A DNA stretch of 64,000 nucleotides from an uncultured Spirochaetaceae bacterium (lineage in GTDB: Bacteria; Spirochaetota; Spirochaetia; Sphaerochaetales; Sphaerochaetaceae), in assembly GCA_944389145.1 (NCBI GenBank), contig CALXLH010000012.1, positions 1-64,000 of the forward strand, given 5' to 3'. The position numbers and the translations under genes were made by a program. Shown here one piece after another: positions 1 to 7,662 of the stretch. Numbering within the stretch: the first letter of the stretch is position 1; every line of letters begins with the position of its first letter. A model generated the notes under the pieces. It had not been told where the DNA came from, did no database searches, and worked only from the letters and a program-made list of their open reading frames with translations.

Positions 1-350
1 TTGAACACTCCACATTATACAAAGGCAAGGCTTTTCCTTGGGTATAACCCTTTCCCCCACCACACCTGCAGAGCAGGTGGTTTACTTATCCCCAAGTTCC
101 CCTTGGGGATGACCTTAAAGGCACTAATAATGGAGGAACCCTTCTGAGGTTCCTCTAGCCAATACAATGATCATGCCATAGACAGCACGGCTGTCAGCAG
201 CTACCTATCCACAGCACCGACGATAGCGTTTGCAACCTGGTACCATGACAATAAACAGCCTCTTCGTCTCAGCTTATAGATTCCTCATATTAAAAATGAT
301 ACACCCACCCACTCAAGGTTATGCCAATGCAAAATGAAGCTGGCCACGGC
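1..350. other. gene-free left edge with hairpin cluster
   Basis: No credible gene lies in this stretch. Its first 155 bases hold consecutive inverted repeats, listed separately. From about 156 to 350 I see neither a convincing promoter nor a coding frame. The short reverse-strand frame across 319-579 overlaps the surface-protein gene antisense and lacks any protein signature. The region may be the 3' side of an element that begins outside the window. Confidence 0.6.
26..155. repeat. tandem cluster of perfect hairpins
   Basis: Successive inverted repeats: CAAGG/CCTTG (26-40), GGGT/ACCC (40-50), CACCTGC/GCAGGTG with a 3-nt loop (63-79), ATCCCCAAG/CTTGGGGAT with a 5-nt loop (88-110) and GAGGAACC/GGTTCCTC with a 7-nt loop (133-155). 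None is followed by a long T run, so these are not typical terminators. Such crowding of perfect stems is seen in structured RNAs and at the ends of IS200/IS605-type elements; which applies is unknown because the window starts here. Confidence 0.5.
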
Positions 351-381
351 AAGAAAAGAGGCTGCCCCGAAGAACAGCCTC
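351..381 (-). terminator. terminator of the fibronectin/beta-barrel gene
   Basis: Read on the minus strand, a 7-bp stem (GAGGCTG/CAGCCTC, 358-364 with 375-381) is followed by a T-rich tract (complement of 351-357). It lies 26 bp past the stop codon of the upstream minus-strand gene. Confidence 0.65.
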
Positions 382-406
382 ATCCTGGATTCCCGGATCG
401 GGGTTA

Positions 407-1552
407 TCAGAATGTGAATCCGAATACCAGATCTCCAGATATGAGATGCGATCCATTGGTGAAATCATCCTTGGCAGGAACATAACGGTAACCGCCCTCA
501 AGACCAATCGAGAACACATCTCCGATATAGAACCTGACGCCTGCGATTCCAGAGAGGAAGTACCCAAGTCCGAAGCCATTGTCAGCTGTTACGATATTGT
601 AATCAATCCTTGGAATCTGATTCGTCGTCGAAGTCGGGATATGTAGACCAGCACCCACGCCAAGATACATAACCGCAGGACCAGCCGTGACATCAAGCAT
701 GACCTTGAGGTCAAGCGATGCCATTGCCGAATAATTGTTTATATCAAGGTAATCCTTAATCTCTGGGAGATCCCATGGACCTGCCGCGATAAAATCAGCA
801 AGAAGATCAGTCCTGAGACCGATGCCAAGGTGATTGCCGATCTGTGCAAGATTAGCCACATCAAATGCAAGGCCAAATTCGCCCAGGATGTACTTAGACA
901 TGCCTTCCTGACCATTCACAAGCTGGAACTTGTCATTTGCATCGATATATCCCTGGAACGCCACGCCTGGCCTGATAAGCAGAGACATCGCAAGCTCATT
1001 GGGCTTCTCTGCGATCGCGGTAGGAGCGATAGGAGCAAGAGGTGCGATCGCGATAGGGGCGACTTCCTCCACTACGGGCATCTCCTCAGCAGCCTCTTCC
1101 TCGACAACTACCGGCTCTGGCTCTTCAATGACGACCTCTTCGACGACAGGCTCCGGCTCAGGCTCTGGTTCGGCAACCACGACAGGCTCTTCCTCGGCAA
1201 CTACCGGCTCTGGCTCAGCAACGACCTCTTCGACGACAGGAGCAGCCTCAAGAAGCGCCTTGGCCGTAGACACGCCAGACTCTGACCAGTTGATGCCATC
1301 ATATGATCTCTGTACATAGAGGGTGTAATCCTGGTAAGGATCAAGCCCTGCGACCTCATATGTGTTCGTATCAGCAGAGACCACGGTCCAATTATCAGGA
1401 TCCTCTCCATCCAGCTGATAGCGGTATGCCGTTACATCAGGATCGTCTAAGAGCCACTCCCAGGACACAGTCATCTCAGCAGCCGTCAGAGGAACCAGAC
1501 CTAAAAGAAACACTGCAAGCAGAATTATCGCTAGCTTCTTAAATCTCTGCAT
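407..1552 (-). CDS. secreted fibronectin type III / beta-barrel outer-membrane protein
   Basis: Predicted 381-residue surface protein. Residues 1-24 form a signal peptide. About 25-100 resemble a fibronectin type III domain (WEWLLDDPD, then YRYQLDG, then YTLYVQRSYDG). About 105-185 are a low-complexity Glu/Pro/Val linker followed by Ala/Pro/Ile repeats. About 190-381 look like a small outer-membrane beta-barrel ending in FGFTF, the C-terminal aromatic typical of barrel substrates. The start at 1552 is preferred because the earlier in-frame ATG (1564) lies inside the GGAG ribosome-binding sequence. Such an architecture suggests a barrel anchoring a periplasmic or exposed linker; function unknown. 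It has its own promoter and terminator. Confidence 0.75.
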   Translation of the reverse strand: MQRFKKLAIILLAVFLLGLVPLTAAEMTVSWEWLLDDPDVTAYRYQLDGEDPDNWTVVSADTNTYEVAGLDPYQDYTLYVQRSYDGINWSESGVSTAKALLEAAPVVEEVVAEPEPVVAEEEPVVVAEPEPEPEPVVEEVVIEEPEPVVVEEEAAEEMPVVEEVAPIAIAPLAPIAPTAIAEKPNELAMSLLIRPGVAFQGYIDANDKFQLVNGQEGMSKYILGEFGLAFDVANLAQIGNHLGIGLRTDLLADFIAAGPWDLPEIKDYLDINNYSAMASLDLKVMLDVTAGPAVMYLGVGAGLHIPTSTTNQIPRIDYNIVTADNGFGLGYFLSGIAGVRFYIGDVFSIGLEGGYRYVPAKDDFTNGSHLISGDLVFGFTF

Positions 1553-1587
1553 AATCTTCTCCATACATGGTAAGAACCATTACCGTT

Positions 1588-1616
1588 ATTCTAAGCAATA
1601 TCATCCCTGCAAGCAA
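1588..1616 (-). promoter_or_regulatory. sigma-70 promoter of the surface-protein gene
   Basis: On the minus strand TTGCTT (1616-1611), a 17-bp spacer, then TAGAAT (1593-1588). Transcription would start about 30 nt before the start codon at 1552, leaving a leader that contains the GGAG site. Confidence 0.6.
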
Positions 1617-1664
1617 GGACAAACAAACACGGGGCGACAACTTCCGTACCAGGCATCATGGCCG

Positions 1665-1670
1665 TATAAT
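1665..1670 (+). promoter_or_regulatory. -10 box giving a probably leaderless LOG-family mRNA
   Basis: A perfect TATAAT ends 7 nt before the ATG at 1678. There is no Shine-Dalgarno sequence and no room for one, so the transcript probably begins at the start codon. The -35 box is poor. Confidence 0.55.
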
Positions 1671-1677
1671 CGCGGAT

Positions 1678-2256
1678 ATGGAAGGAATAAAGGCAATAAC
1701 GGTATTCTCTGGCTCATCCTTCGGCACGCATGAAGGCTATAAGGAAGCCGCAAAAGCACTTGGAAGGGAGATGGCCCGGCGCTCTATCTCCCTGGTGTAC
1801 GGCGGAGGCTACAGAGGACTGATGGGGACGGTAGCAGAGGCTGTCCATGATAGCGGAGGACATGTGATAGGCGTGCTTCCCGAATCGATGGACAATGACA
1901 AGGTAAGGCTGAAGAGCGTAGAGACAGAACTCCATATCGTTCCAGGAATGCATGAGCGCAAGCGGATGATGTATTCTCTCTCACAGGGCTTCATCGCCCT
2001 TCCTGGAGGTATAGGAACCATGGAGGAGCTTTGCGAGATCTATACATGGAGACAGCTGGGAATGCACAGCTGGAATATCGGATTGCTGAACGTTGACGGA
2101 TACTGGGATCAGCTGATCGCCGCATTCGACAGGGGCTGCAGCGACGGATTCATCTCAAGGGAAGTCCGAAGCCTCCTTATCGTCGAAAGCGATCCGGAGA
2201 TCCTTCTGGACAGGATAGCCTCGGAACGCTTCGAGATACCTGATAAGATCAGATAG
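1678..2256 (+). CDS. LOG family protein (nucleoside 5'-monophosphate phosphoribohydrolase-like)
   Basis: 192-residue Rossmann-fold protein of the LOG family, whose members release a base from nucleoside 5'-monophosphates (cytokinin-activating enzymes in plants). The diagnostic PGGIGTMEE motif is at residues 109-117, and MHERKRMM at 91-98 supplies the conserved substrate-binding arginines. The open frame extends upstream to 1567, but the 192-residue length matches the family and the TATAAT box at 1665-1670 sits inside the longer frame, so 1678 is taken as start. It is a single-gene unit, convergent with the nucleotidyltransferase gene. The physiological substrate is unknown. Confidence 0.85.
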   Translation: MEGIKAITVFSGSSFGTHEGYKEAAKALGREMARRSISLVYGGGYRGLMGTVAEAVHDSGGHVIGVLPESMDNDKVRLKSVETELHIVPGMHERKRMMYSLSQGFIALPGGIGTMEELCEIYTWRQLGMHSWNIGLLNVDGYWDQLIAAFDRGCSDGFISREVRSLLIVESDPEILLDRIASERFEIPDKIR

Positions 2257-2260
2257 GAAA

Positions 2261-2280
2261 GGCAGGGAACCAGCCCTGCC
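2261..2280. terminator. weak bidirectional hairpin between convergent genes
   Basis: GGCAGGG/CCCTGCC stem of 7 bp with a 6-nt loop, directly after the LOG gene. A T-rich TTATTTTT lies about 20 nt further on. It probably ends LOG transcription and may serve the convergent gene too. Confidence 0.45.
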
Positions 2281-2299
2281 CTATCCTTGCCTGCAGACC

Positions 2300-3211
2300 T
2301 TATTTTTCCCAGAGCTTCTCGGGATAGTATCCGGATTCGATCTTCTTCCTCAGCTCAGCCATTACCATGGCCTTGTCCTCGGAATATGTCATCCCGAACC
2401 ACTTATCAGGCGTGGTGAATACCTTTATCGAGCCTGCGCCGGAGGTGACAAGCTCCGATGCTCCGTTCGGAAGCAGGCACTCAAGCTTCTCCTCAGCGGC
2501 ATTCTTCTCAAGGAACCTCTCCCAATAGCCCATGAAGTAGTCAAAGGCCTTCGGAGTAAAGCCAAAGAAGTTCATCGATACGGGTTCATCACCGGTAAGC
2601 GTCACATCGCCAGATGGCATCTGGGATACGACGCCGCCATCTGCGGTGAAGCCGATCTTCGGATTCTCCTCCATCGAGACGAGGTTGCCATCCTTTATGA
2701 CGCAGATAGCCCTAGTGACAGTACCTGACGGACTCATCGTGTTGCGAAGCTTGTAACCGACCATCGCATGGGTAGTATCATCGTTCGAAAGCGTCTCAAG
2801 ATAGCTTCCGAGGATCTTATAGGCCTCCCTACCATAATAATCGTCTGCATTGATCACGGTAAAAGGAGTCTTCACCGCATCCTTAGCGCAGAGGATGGCC
2901 TGTATGGTTCCCCAGGGCTTCTTCCTATCCTTAGAGATCTCAGCCTGCTCCTCCGTAAGCAGCGCAGTCCTCTCCTGGAAGACATAATCAGCATCCATGT
3001 TCCTGGCGATCCTATCGAAAAGGCGCTCACGGAAGTCATGCTCGATATCCTTACGTATTATGAAGACGACCTTACCGTAACCGTTGTGATAGGCGTCATA
3101 TACTCCGAAATCGAGAAGCGTCTCTCCATGCATTCCGACGGCATCGATCTGCTTGACCCCGCCATAACGAGAGCCCATTCCGGCAGCCATGACTAATAAT
3201 GTAGGTTTCAT
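2300..3211 (-). CDS. sugar-phosphate nucleotidyltransferase family protein
   Basis: 303-residue protein of the NTP_transferase fold that makes NDP-sugars from sugar 1-phosphates. The nucleotide-binding loop AAGMGSRYGGVKQ is at residues 9-21 (classical form GGxGTRL...K), and NADDYYG at 121-127 gives the metal-binding Asp. The insertion and C-terminus differ from GalU and RfbA, so the sugar cannot be named. A strong site (AGGAGGAG) precedes the ATG. Monocistronic, convergent with the LOG gene. Homologues are usually annotated only as nucleotidyltransferase. Confidence 0.8.
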   Translation of the reverse strand: MKPTLLVMAAGMGSRYGGVKQIDAVGMHGETLLDFGVYDAYHNGYGKVVFIIRKDIEHDFRERLFDRIARNMDADYVFQERTALLTEEQAEISKDRKKPWGTIQAILCAKDAVKTPFTVINADDYYGREAYKILGSYLETLSNDDTTHAMVGYKLRNTMSPSGTVTRAICVIKDGNLVSMEENPKIGFTADGGVVSQMPSGDVTLTGDEPVSMNFFGFTPKAFDYFMGYWERFLEKNAAEEKLECLLPNGASELVTSGAGSIKVFTTPDKWFGMTYSEDKAMVMAELRKKIESGYYPEKLWEK

Positions 3212-3311
3212 TCTCTCCTCCTATAGCCTTCAATAGATTCTACTTCACTTGTTCCAAGGAGTACAGGGCGAACATCGGCAAAGCCTGCTGAATATTATGG
3301 ATACAAGGAAT

Positions 3312-3357
3312 AACATTACGCATAAAAACATTACGTTATGTTTCAATACGTTAAACA
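3312..3357. promoter_or_regulatory. repeated operator-like motif upstream of the sugar ABC operon
   Basis: AACATTACG occurs at 3312-3320 and 3327-3335. The second copy belongs to a near-perfect dyad AACAT-TACGTT-ATGTT (3327-3342), and a third related half-site TACGTTAAAC follows (to about 3355). This lies 40-80 bp upstream of the -35 box of the operon. Candidate binding site for an activator or catabolite regulator encoded elsewhere. Confidence 0.45.
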
Positions 3358-3393
3358 TATTTTTACTTTGAAAGGAATTAATACGGGTTTCTG

Positions 3394-3422
3394 TTGAAAG
3401 TGAGGAAGAAAATCCTTACATT
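3394..3422 (+). promoter_or_regulatory. sigma-70 promoter of the sugar ABC operon
   Basis: TTGAAA (3394-3399), 17-bp spacer, TACATT (3417-3422). The ATG at 3432 follows after only 9 nt, so any leader would be 2-3 nt long and the mRNA effectively leaderless. Confidence 0.5.
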
Positions 3423-3431
3423 ACTTCCGAT

Positions 3432-4274
3432 ATGAAGGGAAAAAGCATCCAGCCATACATGCTCTTGCTGCCAGCGATCCTGCTGGCATCAGCATTCTCG
3501 ATCATGCCATTCATGAGGAGCCTGGTGCTTTCCTTCCTGCGCATCACCCCGCGTGGAACCATCATCGGTCCTGCGGGCTTTGACAACTTCATATCGCTCT
3601 TCCGTGATGCGGCATTCAGGGACAGTATCATGCATACCATCATCTTCATCGCGCTGTTCCTGCCCTTAAATACATTCCTTACGCTGCTTGCCGCGATCCT
3701 GACAAGGAGAAAGAGGCGGTACGGAGCGGCATTCGAATACATATTCTTCACGCCGCTGGCAGTCTCCATGGCCGCATACGCCATGATCTTCTCAGAGATG
3801 TTCCGCGGACGGGTGAGCATAATAAACCGCATATTCGGAACGGAGATCATATGGCTCGATTCCCCCATGACGGCCATGGCCACGCTGGTAATGCTGTCGG
3901 TCTTCCTTGATTTCGGGCTCGACTACATGCTGCTCCTTTCCTCATTCCGCTCGATAGACCGCAGCATGATCGAAGCTGCCGAGATAGATGGAGCGGGAGG
4001 GCTGCGCATGCTGTTCTCGATAGAGCTTCCACAGATAAGGCCGATGCTGCTGGTGACGGTATTCATGGCCGCGAAGGATGCAGTCCTCATCTCGGCCCCT
4101 GTCATGGTACTCACTGAAGGCGGCCCTTTCCGCTCTACCGAGACGATCATGTACTACTACTACCTTGAGGCATTCAGGAGCGCCAACGTGCAGGCAGGAA
4201 GGGCCATATCGGTGATGATGGTCGCCATCTCGGTCCTTCTGATGGCACTGGCGGGAAGGAGGCGTCATGAATAG
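3432..4274 (+). CDS. carbohydrate ABC transporter permease, MalF/UgpA type
   Basis: 280-residue inner-membrane permease with about six hydrophobic helices, the first starting near residue 8. The cytoplasmic EAA loop that docks the ATPase is visible at about residues 180-205 (EAAEIDGAGGLRMLFSIELP). With the next two genes it forms a CUT1-type sugar importer. No ATP-binding subunit is encoded here; such spirochaetal systems commonly share one ATPase (MsmK/UgpC type) encoded elsewhere. First gene of a four-gene operon; the 3' end overlaps the second permease by 8 bp. Confidence 0.85.
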   Translation: MKGKSIQPYMLLLPAILLASAFSIMPFMRSLVLSFLRITPRGTIIGPAGFDNFISLFRDAAFRDSIMHTIIFIALFLPLNTFLTLLAAILTRRKRRYGAAFEYIFFTPLAVSMAAYAMIFSEMFRGRVSIINRIFGTEIIWLDSPMTAMATLVMLSVFLDFGLDYMLLLSSFRSIDRSMIEAAEIDGAGGLRMLFSIELPQIRPMLLVTVFMAAKDAVLISAPVMVLTEGGPFRSTETIMYYYYLEAFRSANVQAGRAISVMMVAISVLLMALAGRRRHE

Positions 4275-5076
4275 GCTCATACGGATCCTGCTGACGCTCA
4301 TGCTGGCCCTGATAGTGCTGTTTCCCCTTATCTACGGCTTCTCAGCATCGTTCTTCTCACCGATAGACTTCACTGACTCATATGCGCACATGCTGCCATC
4401 CGATCCATCATTCAGGAACTATGGGCTCGCGCTGTCTCACCGGCACTTCCTGCGCTATGTGATGAACTCCACCATAACATCGGCGCTCACGGCAGCGCTG
4501 AGGATCATGGTGACGCTGCCAGCGGCCTTTGCCCTTACCCATTTCACATTCCGAGGCAGGAAGGCTCTCTTCATCATGCTGCTATCGACACTGTTCATCC
4601 CATCCGATGCGATACTCTATGAGAACTATGCGACGATTGCCTCGCTGAGGCTGCTGGACACCTACGCCGCCATCATACTCCCCTCTGTCTTCTCGGCATC
4701 AGCCATACTCATGCTCTATGGCGCGCTATCATCCCTCGACAAGGATGTATATGACGCAGCCCGCATCGACGGAGCCGGATGCTTGCGATATCTCATATCG
4801 ATACTCGCGCCGCTGTCGCAACCATATCTCGTGGCCATAGCGATACAGACATATATCTCATCATTCAACAGCTATCTCTGGCCGCTGCTGGTAACGAACC
4901 GCGACAGCATGAGGACAGTACAGGTGGGACTGACGATGCTTGGATTCGCAGAGCAGGGAGAACGCGGGGCCCAGTTCGCCTCGATCATGGTGATAACGAT
5001 TCCATTCCTGATCGTGCTTGCGTTCGGGAGGAAGGTGATAATGAAGTCTCTATCAAGAGGGAGGGATATCATATGA
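4267..5076 (+). CDS. carbohydrate ABC transporter permease, MalG/UgpE type
   Basis: 269-residue membrane permease, partner of the upstream MalF-like protein. The EAA loop reads YDAARIDGAGCLRYLISILAP at roughly residues 158-178. An N-terminal helix (residues 5-25) and about five further hydrophobic segments fit the family. It starts inside the preceding gene, with GGAAGGAGG as ribosome-binding site, and its stop overlaps the ATG of the binding-protein gene by 4 bp, implying translational coupling. Confidence 0.85.
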   Translation: MNRLIRILLTLMLALIVLFPLIYGFSASFFSPIDFTDSYAHMLPSDPSFRNYGLALSHRHFLRYVMNSTITSALTAALRIMVTLPAAFALTHFTFRGRKALFIMLLSTLFIPSDAILYENYATIASLRLLDTYAAIILPSVFSASAILMLYGALSSLDKDVYDAARIDGAGCLRYLISILAPLSQPYLVAIAIQTYISSFNSYLWPLLVTNRDSMRTVQVGLTMLGFAEQGERGAQFASIMVITIPFLIVLAFGRKVIMKSLSRGRDII

Positions 5077-6374
5077 GGAAGATCGCTCTGACAATGGTGC
5101 TTCTCATCGCATCGCTCATGGCTTTCGCTTCAGGAGCCGCTGAGGATGACGGCTCTGTGATAACGATCTGGCACTCAAACAGCGGCAGGATCGGAGCAGC
5201 GTTCGAGACGCTCGTAGACCGCTTCAACGATACCATCGGCAAGGATAATGGAATCAGGATCGAGGCAATCTATCAGGGAGCAGCCAATGATGTGCTGACG
5301 AAGGTGAAGGCTGCAGCCGCGCAGGATCAGTCATCCCTGCCTGATATCGCGCAGATGGATGCCACCGCGGCCCTGGACATGAAGAATGCAGACTATCTCG
5401 TGACCGCAGAGGAGACCGGTGCGGATATATCATCGATCCTTCCCTCCGCGATAGAGGCCCTTAATTCTGACAGAGGCCTTCTCGCGGTTCCTTTCAACTG
5501 CTCCTCGCTGCTGCTGTATTACAACAAGACAGTTTTTGAAGAGGCTGGAGTAGAGCCTCCAAGGACACTTGACGAGTTCGCATCGATCGCTGAGGCAATA
5601 AGCCAGAAGGATGATAATGGAAAGATCGTTCGCTATGCGTTCGCGGGTGTTCCGACCACCTATGAGCTGGGAGCCTTCATCGGAGCCCAGAAGGGGCTTT
5701 CATACATGGTCGATGCAAGGAACGGCCACTTCGGCATCCCTTCAAAGGTCCTATTCGAGGAAGAGGGAACGTTCAGGAACTTCCTTGAGCATTGGAAATC
5801 ATTCTATGACACAGGCTATGTTGCGAATCTTACCTCAGGCATAAGCGATGAGTTCGCGGCAGGACGCACTGCCACCATGCTCGCCTCCTCTTCGAATCTC
5901 TCCACAGTCATCGCAACCGTCGCAGGCCGCTTCGAGGTAGGAACGGCATTCGTTCCAGCCGTGGACGAGGAAGCGACGGGAGGTGTCAACATAGGCGGAG
6001 GAGCGCTCTTCTCGTTCAGCGATTCAGAGGGAGTGAGGCTAGTGCTCGAGTTCCTCACATCGCCAGAGAGCCAGCTCTACTGGGCGGAGAATACAGGCTA
6101 CATGGCCATAAACACATTGCTCTATGATACAGATGAATACAAGCGCTTCCTTGATGATAATCCTCAGTTTGCGGTGGCGATGGAGCAGACGCTCTCCTCA
6201 AACCCGGAAGTAGTCGGCATCTGGCTTCCATCAGCGTATCAGATATACTATTCATTCCAGAGCGAGATAAGGGAAGTGACAGAGAACGGCAAGGATATCG
6301 ATAAGGCTGACTCGGACATGGCAGGCATCATAGGGAGGGCAATCGATGAGTACAGGACTCAGAACGGCCTCTAA
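5073..6374 (+). CDS. extracellular sugar-binding protein of the ABC importer
   Basis: 433-residue solute-binding protein (family 1). Residues 1-22 are a signal peptide (MRKIALTMVLLIASLMAFAS) without a lipobox Cys. The mature part begins with the family pattern ITIWHSNSGRIGAAFETLVDRFN and keeps the central YYNKTVFEEAGV segment. The open frame extends far upstream, but 5073 is the only start giving a signal peptide, and it overlaps the preceding stop by 4 bp (ATGA). It delivers a sugar or polyol phosphate to the two permeases; the ligand cannot be deduced. Confidence 0.85.
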   Translation: MRKIALTMVLLIASLMAFASGAAEDDGSVITIWHSNSGRIGAAFETLVDRFNDTIGKDNGIRIEAIYQGAANDVLTKVKAAAAQDQSSLPDIAQMDATAALDMKNADYLVTAEETGADISSILPSAIEALNSDRGLLAVPFNCSSLLLYYNKTVFEEAGVEPPRTLDEFASIAEAISQKDDNGKIVRYAFAGVPTTYELGAFIGAQKGLSYMVDARNGHFGIPSKVLFEEEGTFRNFLEHWKSFYDTGYVANLTSGISDEFAAGRTATMLASSSNLSTVIATVAGRFEVGTAFVPAVDEEATGGVNIGGGALFSFSDSEGVRLVLEFLTSPESQLYWAENTGYMAINTLLYDTDEYKRFLDDNPQFAVAMEQTLSSNPEVVGIWLPSAYQIYYSFQSEIREVTENGKDIDKADSDMAGIIGRAIDEYRTQNGL

Positions 6375-7170
6375 CACGAACCTGGTGTCATTCCTGAGGA
6401 CAGGAGAGAAGCGGACGATGCTATCACTCATCCCGGAGTATGCAGGGCATGGCCTGAAGGCACTTGACCTTAACTTCTGCGAGATGATGAATCCCTCATC
6501 GGAGCTGAGAGACCACGGGGATGGATATATAGAAAGCCTCCTGCGCCTCAAGGAGGATCTGGGATTGGGGTATATCCAGGCCCATGCCCCGTACCCAAGA
6601 GATTATAAGGCATTATCATTATCAGATAAGATATTATCTGACAATGAGATACTTAAATCTATGAAATATGCCGAAACCCTTGGCATACCCCATATAGTAA
6701 TCCATCCTATCAAAGGGAGCGTAAAGGAGAATATCACCTATTTCTCCTCCCTTCTCGACCGCTATGACGGAAGTATCATGATAGCCATCGAGAACATGGA
6801 GGGCGAGGATGAGATAGGAAGTGCGGAAGAACTATTGGAGATAGCCGGCAGCCTGGGAGAGAGAGCCGGCATATGCCTCGATACAGGACATGCGAATATC
6901 CGGGGAGAGGACATACCGGCATTCATCCGCAGTTGCGGGAAGCATCTTATCGGAACGCATATCGCAGACAATGACGGAAAGAGCGACCAGCATCTGCTTC
7001 CAGGATTCGGAAGCATAAGATGGGAAGAGGTCATCCCTGCATTCAGGAATACCTATGACGGTTTCCTGACTCTCGAATGCATGTTCTTCTCGCGCCGCCT
7101 TCCCCAAAGCCTCTCCGGAAACATCATCAGCCTTGCGCTAGCAGTGAATGAGTGGCTATTGTCGCTCTAG
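6346..7170 (+). CDS. sugar phosphate isomerase/epimerase (TIM barrel, AP_endonuc_2 fold)
   Basis: 274-residue xylose-isomerase-like TIM-barrel protein. Metal- and substrate-binding segments are visible: QAHAPY (about 84-89), HIVIHPIKGS, IAIENMEG, CLDTGHANI, HIADNDG with DQHLLPGFGSI, and LTLECMF. Members isomerise or epimerise keto sugars or inositol derivatives. It overlaps the binding-protein gene by 29 bp, so it is part of the import operon and probably acts on the imported compound. Its TAG stop shares the four bases CTAG with the stop of the convergent merR gene. Confidence 0.8.
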   Translation: MSTGLRTASNTNLVSFLRTGEKRTMLSLIPEYAGHGLKALDLNFCEMMNPSSELRDHGDGYIESLLRLKEDLGLGYIQAHAPYPRDYKALSLSDKILSDNEILKSMKYAETLGIPHIVIHPIKGSVKENITYFSSLLDRYDGSIMIAIENMEGEDEIGSAEELLEIAGSLGERAGICLDTGHANIRGEDIPAFIRSCGKHLIGTHIADNDGKSDQHLLPGFGSIRWEEVIPAFRNTYDGFLTLECMFFSRRLPQSLSGNIISLALAVNEWLLSL

Positions 7171-7607
7171 GAGCTGAAGAATATACAGCGCGAACTGTAC
7201 TCGCAGCTTGCGCAGAGCGCTCCTGGACATGATGTAAAGCCATCCTCGGCCTTCTCCAGCTGATGGATATGCCACTCTATCTCATCGATATGCATCTTCA
7301 GCGCATCAAGCTTCCGCATATCCTCTGAAAGCTTCCTCCGGTATTGGGAGAGCAGCTCATCGCGCCGCTTGTCACCGCTCTCATCCTCAGCCTTCAGCTC
7401 TATGATCCTCCTGATCTCCGCCAGAGAGAAGCCAAGCCCCTTAAGCTCTATTATGCGCTTTAGATACACGATATCCTGATCGGTATACCAGCGCTGTCCC
7501 CCCTGTGAGCGCTGAGAGCTTATGAGCCCTTCCTCCTCGTAGTATCTTATCGTCCTCAGCGAGAGCTGCGTCAGCCTGCCAACCTCGCCTATCCTATAGC
7601 GTCTCAT
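7167..7607 (-). CDS. MerR-family regulator with C-terminal cysteine cluster
   Basis: 146 residues. Residues 3-72 are the MerR winged helix (RIGEVGRLTQLSLRTIRYYEEEGLI), about 80-120 the dimerisation coiled coil. The C-terminus carries four cysteines C127-x4-C132-x2-C135-x5-C141. SoxR binds its [2Fe-2S] cluster through C-x2-C-x-C-x5-C, so a metal or Fe-S sensor is plausible but the spacing differs. The gene is divergent from radC across 55 bp. A TAGTAT box ends 6 nt before its ATG and no Shine-Dalgarno is seen. MerR proteins act on promoters with long spacers, and the radC side offers TTGGCA with 18-19 bp to a TATA-like box, so it may regulate radC or itself. Confidence 0.85.
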   Translation of the reverse strand: MRRYRIGEVGRLTQLSLRTIRYYEEEGLISSQRSQGGQRWYTDQDIVYLKRIIELKGLGFSLAEIRRIIELKAEDESGDKRRDELLSQYRRKLSEDMRKLDALKMHIDEIEWHIHQLEKAEDGFTSCPGALCASCEYSSRCIFFSS

Positions 7608-7613
7608 GGAAAG

Positions 7614-7619
7614 ATACTA
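7614..7619 (-). promoter_or_regulatory. -10 box of merR, probably leaderless
   Basis: TAGTAT on the minus strand, followed by 6 nt and the ATG at 7607. No recognisable -35 box at 17 bp, which would suit an autoregulated MerR promoter. Confidence 0.4.
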
Positions 7620-7662
7620 GCATGAAGTTGGCAAAACAGGCGACCCATGGCGTATATGAAGC

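Noticed and set aside
1020..1280. Repeated short units resembling a CRISPR-like array
   Set aside because: The repetition follows codons of the EP/AP linker inside an intact reading frame; spacing is irregular and there are no spacers.
830..1319. Long plus-strand frames opposite the surface-protein linker
   Set aside because: They mirror the Glu/Pro/Val repeat codons (Ser/Thr/Gly-rich or Arg/Leu-rich nonsense) and have no ribosome-binding site or known domain.
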